Source: Heligmosomoides polygyrus polygyrus | Lineage: Eukaryota > Nematoda > Chromadorea > Rhabditida > Heligmosomidae | Assembly (NCBI GenBank): GCA_947396885.1 | Contig: OX377204.1 | Coordinates: 96,420,728-96,484,727 of the forward strand | Reading direction: 5' to 3' | Length of the DNA: 64,000 bases | Shown here: positions 1 through 10,500 of the stretch, one piece after another | How positions within the stretch are numbered: the stretch's first letter is position 1 | How the letters are laid out: each line of letters begins with the position of its first letter | The notes under the pieces: model-generated | Told to the model about the DNA's origin: nothing | The model's database searches: none | The model's input: the letters and a program-made list of their open reading frames with translations, nothing else | Translations under genes and position numbers: made by a program

Positions 1-787
1 CTGCCCAATCGATGTGTGTGGCTCTCGCACTGCTGTATCGCGAGCCTGCTTAAGTATAAACCATGGATTAATTCATTGGAGAGGATTTCTGCTCTTTGTA
101 GGCTACATGTGTGTACGTTAAGAACCCCCTTTAGGGTAATTTTGAAATAGACATACCTTGCTTGACGTATGCCGGCCAGGAGTATTTTAGTACAGTACCT
201 CAAGGCAGAGGAACCTTTGATACTACTCGTCGAAGTAGCCTACACAGTGAAGTGAGGATGTGGCAGTCAGAATAGAATCAGACCATCGTTTGTATACATC
301 GCTCTGAGCAGCACCCCTACTCGATACGAACTAGTTGGCTGGTGCATTCCCGTGCCCCATGTAGGCCGCATTATCGACAAGAACCGAACCCATTCACCAA
401 ACTAAACGCGACATAGAAGATCATCCATATTTGTGCAGGATCGGGGCAACATTTCTTCCACTTGAAGTAGCTTAGTGCCAGAAACCGCCGCCAGCGTCAA
501 CGCAGATCAAATGCGGTTCGGTTCCGTGCCCAAAACAGACATGATTTCCACCCTTCTGGGATACAGTTAGTATTCCTTTTATAGGTAGAACGAAAAGGTA
601 CTTAATCTTCTGCCAAACACATGGCAACCCAAGTACACGGCGTACTCTAAGCGCGCAGGAAAAGCCGCCTAAGTTGTATTTATACAGCCGTTATAGTGTC
701 GCTCAGCGCGACTACTCAAGCATAAACGCAACTTAATTCTAAAACTTCAGCGAGAATAAGATTTTTCAGAATCTTCAAGGAGACTAA
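1..787. other. No gene recognised
   Basis: No convincing exon, splice pair or RNA gene was seen. A B-box-like GGTTCGGTTCC lies near position 515, which suggests a decayed tRNA-derived repeat. The upstream exons of the coiled-coil gene that begins at 1592 are either here and unrecognised, or outside the window. Confidence 0.5.
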
Positions 788-900
788 GCCCTAGTCTACA
801 CTTAGCCGCCACGCGACGCGGCATCACGGTCACTATAGGTATCGATTTTTCGCACCGAACGATCGATATCTATTGCGACTACGGCGTCACGCCGCGCAGG
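788..900. repeat. Truncated hairpin MITE, ATCGATATC family
   Basis: The sequence starts after TAA with GCCCTAGTCTACACTT and continues through the family core (GCCGCCACGCG, ATCGATTTTTCGC, CGATATCTATT, CGCCGCGCAG). The right terminus AAGTATAAACTAGGGC is missing. Complete relatives lie at 2390, 41165 and 51924. Confidence 0.6.
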
Positions 901-1141
901 GGTGCAGCGCTGTCTTTTCTTTGAAAAATATAATGCATGGCGCATCTACGCCGGTGACCTCCTTTACACGCTCTCGATTTCGCTCATTTCAGATGTGAAG
1001 ATCCCCACTGCCCAGCCGTTAAGGGTGTCGAGCAGATGCTCACTCCGGACGCGTTTGCTAAGCAGCCAGTCAGGTAGCTTTTTCTTGTGCTTTTTACACG
1101 CTTTCCTAGTTATGGGGTGGAAGATTATTGATAGCAATTAC

Positions 1142-1460
1142 AACTAATCCCCTACTGCCGTTTGAATGTTTTCGCGCGCTTGCTACAGTATATGCCAAAC
1201 CTGCACATCACCCAAGCCGTCGTCATCGGGGCTCGTTTCTGCCATTGAGCGCGTGAACCTACACACACCTCTAGGAAGGATAAGACCCATTCAAGCTTCT
1301 CCGGCTCAAACCGCTCTCGTTGCTCAGTGGAGATTAGGCATTGACCGAATGTTCACGTGGACGCCGACGCGATCCATGACGCAACGGCAGCAACCGCACG
1401 CTACAGTATCCCGCAAACCTGCATATCAATACGCAGTTCGAACGGCAGTAGGAGATTGGG
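1142..1460. mobile_element. TIR element, AACTAATCCCC family, copy 1
   Basis: The left end AACTAATCCCCTACTGCCG is mirrored at the right by CGGCAGTAGGAGATTGG. Interior motifs (CCAAACCTGCACATCAC, GGCTCGTTTCTG) recur inverted in the copy at 20585-20990. It carries no transposase and is probably a non-autonomous DNA transposon. Confidence 0.6.
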
Positions 1461-1591
1461 TATAAGACCGAGAGTAGACGCATGAGATCTGCAGACGCCA
1501 AATGGCTACAGTACCATCTCCCGACTAGGAGCGCGCTTCTTTTACTGTTGATCTACAGAATGGAGTCGCAGAGTGATTAGGAATGTTTCAG

Positions 1592-4500
1592 TTACCAAGA
1601 GATGTTTCGCATGCGTAACCGCGAATACGGCACGTCACCGGCGAACAGTCCGGCCGGCTCGTTGGAGGATCGCACCTTCACCTTCACGGCCATGAAACGA
1701 TCGGACGGCATGAGAGCGAACAGCACGTGGTAAGCCGTAGACCACTCAACCTTATCCAAAGTAATATTCGGTCGATTACGGTAGGTTACGGTAGGTCTGG
1801 ATGAGTAAGGCTGCCGAGGTCGTCATAGTCGGTTCCGCCCGAATTTCTCCTATGGGGATTTTTTAGGGGTGCTGGTCACGAATACGATACCTGATTTTAT
1901 TGCTATGGTGGAATGTGGTATGTTGGTAAGTATGAATAAAGTTGCTAAGGTCAAGATCAGCGATTCCGTCCTGGTGAACATAGCCTTACTAGCCCTTACC
2001 TACCGTAATCGGCCGAAATTTTGAAAACGGAGGACTTTTTTGACCACTGGAGTCACGAAGGTACGATACTGCCTATTTGCCGTTTATACTTGTTCATAGT
2101 GTGCGATGGCAGCAGCGGAGGCGACTAACGCACCCGCATAAAGCACACGAATCGATTAGTGCTGGGCGATCGCCCGACAAAAATCGATACTGATACCTGC
2201 GCGGGCGACAAATCGCCCTCAACGCTGTCGCCCGGACATACCAAAAGGCTTAGGGCCCGTTTATACTTCGACGCCGAGCGACCCGACGCCACGTGTTGAG
2301 GCCAAATTGATCGAGCGACACGATTAATCAATTTGGCCACTATACATGCCATCGCGTCGCTCGGCGTCGGAAGTATAAACGGGGCCTTAGCCCTGATTTA
2401 TAGTTGCACCGCTGCGCAGAACCATAGTCGGAATAGATATCGATCAGGCAGCGCGAAAAATCCATATCTGCGGCGATCGTGGTGCCGCGCCGCATGGCGG
2501 CGCAAGTGTAAAGTAGGGCTTAAGCCCCTTTCATACTCGTCCCAGGGGCGGCGGCGGCGGCGGCGGCCCAATGGTTTAGCATAGGAAGGCGGCGGCGATG
2601 ACGTGCCCGAGCGGCGGCCACGGCGGTGGAGGGGTTTTCATACTGGCAGCGGCGACGTCGCCGCGGCCACGCCCCGCCACGCCCCTGGCGGCGCCGCCGC
2701 CGGGGCCGCTGCCCGAGATGGCTGGGGCCATTTCGGGCGGCGGCCACGAGGGGCAGCGAGAGCGGCGGACCGCTGCGCGTACGCGCGCGCCAAACGCAAT
2801 TAGCGCTGGCGGCGGCCGCCGCCACCCCTAGGCGGTGAGAACGGACACCGCCCCTCCACCTGCCGCTGAAGCGGCGGCCGCCGCCGCCGCCGCCCCTCGG
2901 ACGAGTATGAAAGGGGCTTTAGACTACGCCCTAGGTCACAGCGCAGAAAGTGCCCATCAATATTGATTATGAAGCGCGTCGGATCGATATCGATGTCTTT
3001 TGTGCTATACCACGTGGGCGGCGCCTTGAGAATAAACACATCTTCATCTTCCTAGTTTGGGTAGAGGGTTGTAAACAGCGTGCAAAATTACGTCTCGAAC
3101 AAATTCGATAAAGGTTCCGTTCATAGTCCGCGACAGCGGACAGCCATTGGTCCTCGGCAGAATAGCAGATACGTATCGATTTTTGTCGGGCGACTTTTTG
3201 GCGCGGCACCAATCGATTCGTATGATTTCCACGGACGAATCAAATGCTCAAATTACGAGAAACTACGAACATACTCAGAACGACTGATTTCTTGATTTCG
3301 CGAAATGCTTTTGATGACGCCATATGAAAACCTTTCGTCAGGAAATCTGCGCAATTTTGCACATACTCAAGGTACCCCTACCGAGTAGGAAAGTGTCGAT
3401 GATGGTGCTTAGAGTTTTGTCAGTAGAGCCTTCATTCAGAGATGGGTAAAGGGCGTTCGAAGTCCGCGACGGGAGCGACAAGGGTTACATATCGATTTTT
3501 GATAGTCGATTACTCGACATTAGGGGTCGCTTAGTGCGCGTGCGACGCGATGCTATGTGCAGTGGCCGAATCGATTAATCGCATCGCTCGATCAATTTGG
3601 CCACTACACATGCATCGCGTCGCGCGTCGCGCGCACACTAAATGAGCCCTTAATCGATTATGCAACTCACTCATCCCCGCCACGAACTGTGAACAGGCCT
3701 AAGGTCTCGTTTATACCTAGTACGCCGTCGCCCGTGCCGCGTCATAATAAGAATCACTAAATTGTTCATTATCGATTGGGCCTAATCAATATTGTTAATT
3801 CTCGTCATGACACGCCGCGCGGCGACTGGAGTATAAATGGGCCCACGGCTTCTCAGGAGCGATGGAAGAGGGAAAAATTCCCACTGCCGCCAATTCATAC
3901 CGATGTAGCCTTTGCTTCGAATGCGTTTGTTACAGTTGGCAGGGGGGGGGGGGCTGCTTGAATTCCCGACCAGGCTTACCAACCCAGTATTCTTAGCCCT
4001 GAAAATGGTACCTAACTTCCATTTTGGATTCGAATCGATTTTGTATAGGGGTAGAAGGCATGGCGTGCTCCATGGGCTGATTATGATCTTATGTCTAATG
4101 AAATAAAAAGAGCATTAAATGTTCTTTAAAAAATAAAATATGAAAAATAAAAATAAAAATATAAGCGTACCTTTCCATCCCCACAGTGTCTTCAATTCCA
4201 GTGCGGCCTCGGGTTACGTACACGGCAACACGGTTCTCACGCCGATGAATCGTCAGACGAGTTCGGTGCACGACCATATGTGTCTGATGCTGAACGCGCC
4301 AAAGACGCTGGTTCGTGCCCAATCCGACGAGCAAATTCGTCCGGCGATCGCTGAAGAGAACAAAAAGGTGAGCGTGGACAACGTACTCTATCTCGCTATC
4401 ACCAATCATGCGACATTTTTCGGCGACTGAGCAACTTTATCGAAGGACGCTATGTGGCGTCACATTTCGGTAGCTGATCGGTGCCAGTTCCACCTCGCTA

Positions 4501-7500
4501 CCGCTGCCTGTCACTACTCTAAACGGCTATGAGTAAAGGCCTGACGTCCCCAAACGAATTCAATCGCGACTAATTCCCACCAAGGAACGAGATGTCCCTC
4601 CAAAGGACGAGTTTTCCGTGCAGACTATCGTTGCGGGACCACGATGGCGCCCATGGTCTGGTCATACCCCGCGGCGGCTACTATTACTGGTCGACACAAG
4701 ACGTTCTTACTAGAGTACCACGTTTTCAAAACGGTTACCGTATCAACAATCGTTGCGGGACTATCACGTCTATGATGCAGCGCTGGCATCATGCCAAATT
4801 CACGGGAATCAATAATGGAGCTACGGGGCTACGGAAACGCGGGATTTCACAGTCTTTGCGGAGATTCTGGATGGGAAACTTTGTGAGGAAGTGCTATTGC
4901 TATTGCTATTTAACGGTTTTACAGAGCCATGGATACGAACAGAAATAGGCTTTTTTGAAAGGATGGATCATAACAACCTTGGGAGTAGTTTGAATGCGCC
5001 CTGCATTTTACATTCAGTCGACTTTACAGATCACCGAAGAGTTCTGGACGTACAGTGACCCTTAGGGTGATTCCAGTGAATGGTCCAATGTTCAGTATTT
5101 CTTAGCCGCATTTGTGCTGACGTTATGAAACGCCTTAATTCCGGGCTGAAGACGATAATACTGACCAATTTGTAAACAAAGCCCTTCTTCGGTCATTAAT
5201 TTCGCGCGGACGCACAAGTAGAGGATCACAGTGCAGACAGTAACACATTTGAGAACGAATATCATCATTTTCATTAGCGTCTGTCCCGCTTAATGGCGGG
5301 GTCCGCTCTTCTGGTGTGGTGACGCCAATTCTCCCGATCAAATGCTTGATCAGGGTGCACACCAGCCATCTCTAAGTCCAAGCGCAACGTATCTAGCCAA
5401 CGTTGCTTCGGGCGTCCTCTGGGCCGCTTTCCAGGGACCACAAGATTCAGGCCAATCTTACACACGGTGTCGTCGTTAGCGCGAAGGACGTGGCCGTACC
5501 ATCGAAGACGAGCTTCGCGTAGCTTCTCGGATATCGGGGCGACACCGAACCTCTGTCGTATGGTGTCGTTACGAACGCGGTCCAAACGCGTAACTCCAGC
5601 CGTCCACCGTAGCATCTTCGTCTCCATTACACTGAGGCGGCTTTCAACTTCCTTCGCCACGGGCCAGCACTCAGCACCGTACGTCGCTACTGGGCGGACG
5701 ACTGTTCTATAAACCTTCGACTTGAGGTACTCGGGTATTGTCTTATCGCAGAGAACCCCAGTCAACGACCGCCATTTGGACCAGGCTGCACTCACACGCG
5801 CATTCACCTCCATCTTTAAGCTGCCATCGGACGTGACTGTTGACCCAAGATACTTGAAAGATGTCACTCGTGAGAGCTCAGTACCATCGATCTTAATAGA
5901 TCCGTGCTCATTCACATCCGTCGTCAAGTATTCCGTCTTTTTGACGTTTAGCTTGAGACCGAACAATGCCAAACGATCGCACCACGCCTGTGCCTGTCGC
6001 TCGAGTTCGGTTTTGTTCTCACATGCAAGCATGACGTCGTCAGCATACAGCAGCGTCCAAGGTGTCGCCATTTGGAGATCTCGTGAGATTGCATCCATCA
6101 CGACCACGAAGAGCAGTGGGGATAGCGCAGATCCCTGATGCACCCCTACAGAGATGGGAAACTCCATCGAGGTGCCCGCTGGCGCTCGCACTCGACTCCT
6201 TGGGCAAGAGTATAGAATGCGCACCCACTCAATAAGCTCTTCAGGAAAACCATGTTGTCGCAACGCGTACCATATAACATCTCGCGGAACGAGGTCGAAG
6301 GCCCTCTCCAAGTCCAGGAAGGCAAAATGCACCGGTTTCTGTTTCTCGCGGTGCTTCTCTAGCAGAAGACGAACGGCGTGAATGGCATCAACGGTGCCAC
6401 AGCCAGATACGAAACCACACTGATTCGTGGAAAGCTGTACGACATCCCGGATACGTCCGTCGACAATTCGCTCAAAGATTTTCATGGTGTGCGAAAGAAG
6501 ACGAATTGGACGGTAACTGGCGCAGTCTGCAGGACTGCCCTTCTTCTTCCAAATCGGGATGGTCGTGCTTTGCTGCCAACCCTCAGGCACTTTCTTCTCA
6601 GCAACAACCTGATTGAAAAACGCAGTCAGCCAGTCAGCAGGGCACCAGCCCTTCGACTTCCACAGGTCAGCTGGCAGGTCATCGGGACCAGTGGCTTTGC
6701 CTGACTTCATCTTCCTCAGGGCTGCTTCAGTTTCGCTCACTGTGATCTTCTGAACGGGACCGTATACAGGTGATGCAAAAGGAACAGCAGGATGTTCAAA
6801 TTCTACATTCGAAATTTCCTCGAAGTAGTCGTGCCATCGCTTCACGGCCTTTTATGATCCATCAGAAGATGACCGCTCTCGTCGTTAATGCCTAAGAACT
6901 TCTCAATGTCTTCTGCTTGGCGACAGCGAGCTTTGGCGAGTCGGTAAATATAACGCTCACCATCGCGCGTTTCCAATTTTTTGCTGACATCAGCGTAGTA
7001 TGCGGCTTTAGCAGCGGCCACTGCCTTCTTTGCCGCTTTCTTTGCTTCTCGATAGTTCCGCCAATTATGGACTGTTTTATCACCGATAAACACGTGATAG
7101 AGCCGTTTCTTTTCTCGGACTTTCTCTCTGACATCATCAGTCCACAGCCATGCCTGCTTGTCGACCCAGCGTCGTCCAGGCTTCGTTGTGCCGAGTTCAA
7201 GGCGTGCAGCCCGAGTTATCGCATCGGTAGCGTCCTTCCAGGTTTCGTCGACAGTTGTCAGTGTCGGCAACCGAATGCGAGAAATAACTGCCGCTTCCTT
7301 CTCTTTCAGTCGCCACCATTTGATTCTAGCCGACCCACATCGCTCGACATGTTTACACCTCGAAGGTGTGATCTTCAGCGAGCAGATCAGTGGACGGTGT
7401 TGCGTGGCAACCGTCTCATACGGCACGGTCTTCGCGTCTGTGACAAGGCCTTGGTCGCGACGCCTAACAAGGACATAGTCAATCTGCGTTTTAGCATTCC

Positions 7501-10500
7501 CGCTATAAAACGAGATGAGGTGGGAGTCACGCTTTCTAAATTTGGTGTTCACGATGGTGAGGTCATGTGAGTCTGCATACTCAAGTATACGCTCACCATC
7601 GGCGTTGCACGACCCATATCCAAAACCACCATGACAGTTGTAGCCGTCTTTCGTTGCTCCGACGTGACCATTAAGGTCACCTGCCACAACAACCATATCT
7701 TGTGACGGTACTTCCGCTGTCTTCTCATCAAGCAGGGACCAGAACTCGTCCTTGGTTTGCTCGGAACAGCCTGTCTGCGGAGCATACGCAGAAAAGAAAT
7801 GGCATCGTCGCTCTTCTACGGCGACAACAATCTTCATCAAGCGGTCATCGAAACGTTCTACGCTTGCAATCGAGTCACGGAAACGTTCGGAGACGATCAT
7901 ACCGACACCACTGGTGGTCCTGGGACTTCCACATAGAACGGCCTTGAAGCCACGTCCTATGTCCCTTGACTTGCTGCAGGACCACCTCGTCTCCTGCACC
8001 GCACAGAAATCTATCTTTCTTCGCTCCAGTGCTTCTACCAACTCGCACGAGCGGCCCGTCAACGTACCCACATTCAACGTTGCTACGCGGGTCTTGCCTA
8101 CGTTACGGGACTTTCGGACTAGCTCAGTTGCCCCCCGATGCCGTCCTCGCATCAGGGACCCTCGCACACTTTTCACACTCGCCGGGCTTTGCGAGTGCGC
8201 GTCGGCTCCCACGGACGCCGTAGCATTATCTCGAGAACTCTGTAACGTCATCAACCATATGATGTGACACAAGATGTTCGTAGGCCGGCCTGTCACTAGG
8301 GCCTGTCGCCTGCATTCGAATGTCCGTGTTTGGCTCGGCTTGCAAAAGCAAGCAGTTCACAGTGGCACCACGTGGAGGAACGGACATCGCCACCACATTT
8401 GAGAACGAATATATTAACCGTAAATCAAGATTTTTTCGTTTCACGACGGTGGCTCATAACAACTTTGGCAGCTCGGTTGCGCCCTGCATTTTATCCTTAA
8501 GCGATTTCTCAGTTATGTTTCTGTCAGCCATCTTGCATCCATGCGTCGGCGCAAAATTAATAGCCGATGGAAGGACTTTGCATTCACGTCTTGGTCAGCA
8601 TTGTCTACAGCCGGTGGTTAAAGCATTGATGACGTCATGAACTATAACAGCACTTATATTAGAATGGGAATAGATTTTTCCAAAGGGGAGAATATAACAA
8701 CCTTGGGAGTTTGGATGCGCCATGCATTTTGCCGAACAATATGCAAATAAGGCCCTTCCTTCTTACAGCAGCAGATACAACTCCGTCCTGCTTTCGAACC
8801 TGTTCTGGCCTTCTCCAATATGTGGTTAGCCCTTGGAAAGGATGCTTCATTTGGAATATCATGAAGTAGTTTGATTTGAGCGTCCGCGCGTTCCCACGCG
8901 CCAGACCGCGATTTGCCGCGCGGTCGTCAATGAGTTAATTTCATACCACACAAAACGTTGTATTGGACTGTTCTGCAACCCCCTTCCCAACCCCCTATTT
9001 GCACCGGAAAATTGTAAATGTAAAGAATACAGAATACAGAAGATGCGGACAAATTGAAGACAAAAACAAAAATGTATATACCTTCTGTTGAATGAAATGG
9101 GTCGAGCACACTCTGTGGTCCTGCAACGATCTCCTGAGGATGTTTGAAAAACGTACATCTTAAAGGACAAGTCATTGTTATGTGCCCAGCGGGGATCATT
9201 GTGCAGCCCTTAAATCTAACGATGGAAATAAATGAAAATAACAAATTTACAAATAATAACAAATAATATTGGCAAAGGAGCACACCTATTGATCATCACT
9301 AAATCGCCATTTTTTCACATTACTGTTTGGAGATCGCGTTTAAAAATACCTCCCCCCCCCCCGAGCAATAGATTCGGTCAGGTGTTCGCGGTTGAGCGCG
9401 AAAACTGCGCGCTGGCTCTCTCGTACGCTCTTGTGCGCCCGCGATGGCATCGCAGGCAAGCGATTCGGGGCGCAGTGGGTAGTGGCGGCGTTTCGGCGAG
9501 TGGGGTCGGGGGTTCGGTTCTCCAGCGTTGTGGCATTTTAGCATTTCAACTGACTATTGGAGATTTGAGAGTTTTGACGTCTACACAATTTGCTGGCGTT
9601 TTCTGCGCATTTTTGCAGCTGTAGCCCAGAACCCAGCCACGGACTCCTCCTGAGCAGTTTCCACACGAGCAGCTTGAATGGCACCCATCCTGGAGTCATT
9701 TCCCTATCCGCATGAAAGTTGGACGACATCGACGGCGCGTCTTCTGAATCCCGACGTTCAGAAACGTTTAGAAACGCTGTCCAGCATCGGACGATCCAAA
9801 CGCGCCGGACGCCCTGTCCCATGTCGGCTCCATGGTGCGCTGCGCAAGCGCGCTCCACCGTGAACACCTGACCGAATCGATTGCACGGGGGAGGGGTAAT
9901 TTTAAACGCGATCCTGTTTGGAAAAATCTGCCTTCTAATTGCTTTACATATCGTTCGCCTTGCATATGCAAGCAGGACGGAATTTTGGCAATAAATTTCG
10001 TCAAAGCAACAACAGAAACCGTGAAGTTATACATAATACTGGCTCAGCCTACCTGCTGCTATTTTTCTCCTTTTTTGAACGCTTTTTTTCAACAGGAATC
10101 AGCTTCTGAGTAGAGTTCACATAACGGTTGAGCTATTTCAGGCTCCTCTGTCAGCACGCGAATCGACGAATGAACAGGAAATCGCCGAACTGGCGCGATG
10201 CCAACAAAACCTTGAACGAGCATATCAAGAGAAGAGGGCGTTAGAGATGTTAGTACAGCAGCTGCGAAAACAGCTAGTACATGTGAGTTCCACACACGCG
10301 TATTCGGTTTCATTTTCGCCGAAGTAGGGTTTATACTTCAGTCGGCGATTGGAGCGACGTTATGAAAGCCACCAATATCGATCACCTGCACTGCCCAATC
10401 GATATCGATTGAGTTCAATTTTTGTAGCCTCAGGTGGCTGGTATCGAGGTTGCAAACTCTCATAACGATGTTTTTTGCAATCCAAACTCTGGCGCCAGGC

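Larger units (their letters stand above)
5263..8393 (-). mobile_element. Near-complete RTE-clade LINE
   Basis: The 3131-bp insertion is bounded by the perfect 19-bp target duplication CACATTTGAGAACGAATAT (5244-5262 and 8394-8412). It reads on the minus strand: a short 5' UTR, then apurinic-like endonuclease, then reverse transcriptase. It ends just past the RT stop with the short tail AATGAAAATGATG. Length, domain order and tail fit the RTE clade. Its only obvious coding defect is a one-base frameshift between the two domains. The long target duplication and intact motifs suggest a fairly recent insertion. It lies antisense in an intron of the coiled-coil gene. Confidence 0.9.

Noticed and set aside
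2520..2838. Several overlapping Arg/Ala/Gly-rich ORFs
   Set aside because: Arise from (GGC)n arms of the GC-rich MITE on both strands.
4592..4948. 118-codon plus-strand ORF
   Set aside because: No motif, splice signal or composition typical of a protein; inside an intron.
6917..7570. Plus-strand ORFs of up to 217 codons over the RTE
   Set aside because: Antisense shadows of the endonuclease and RT frames.
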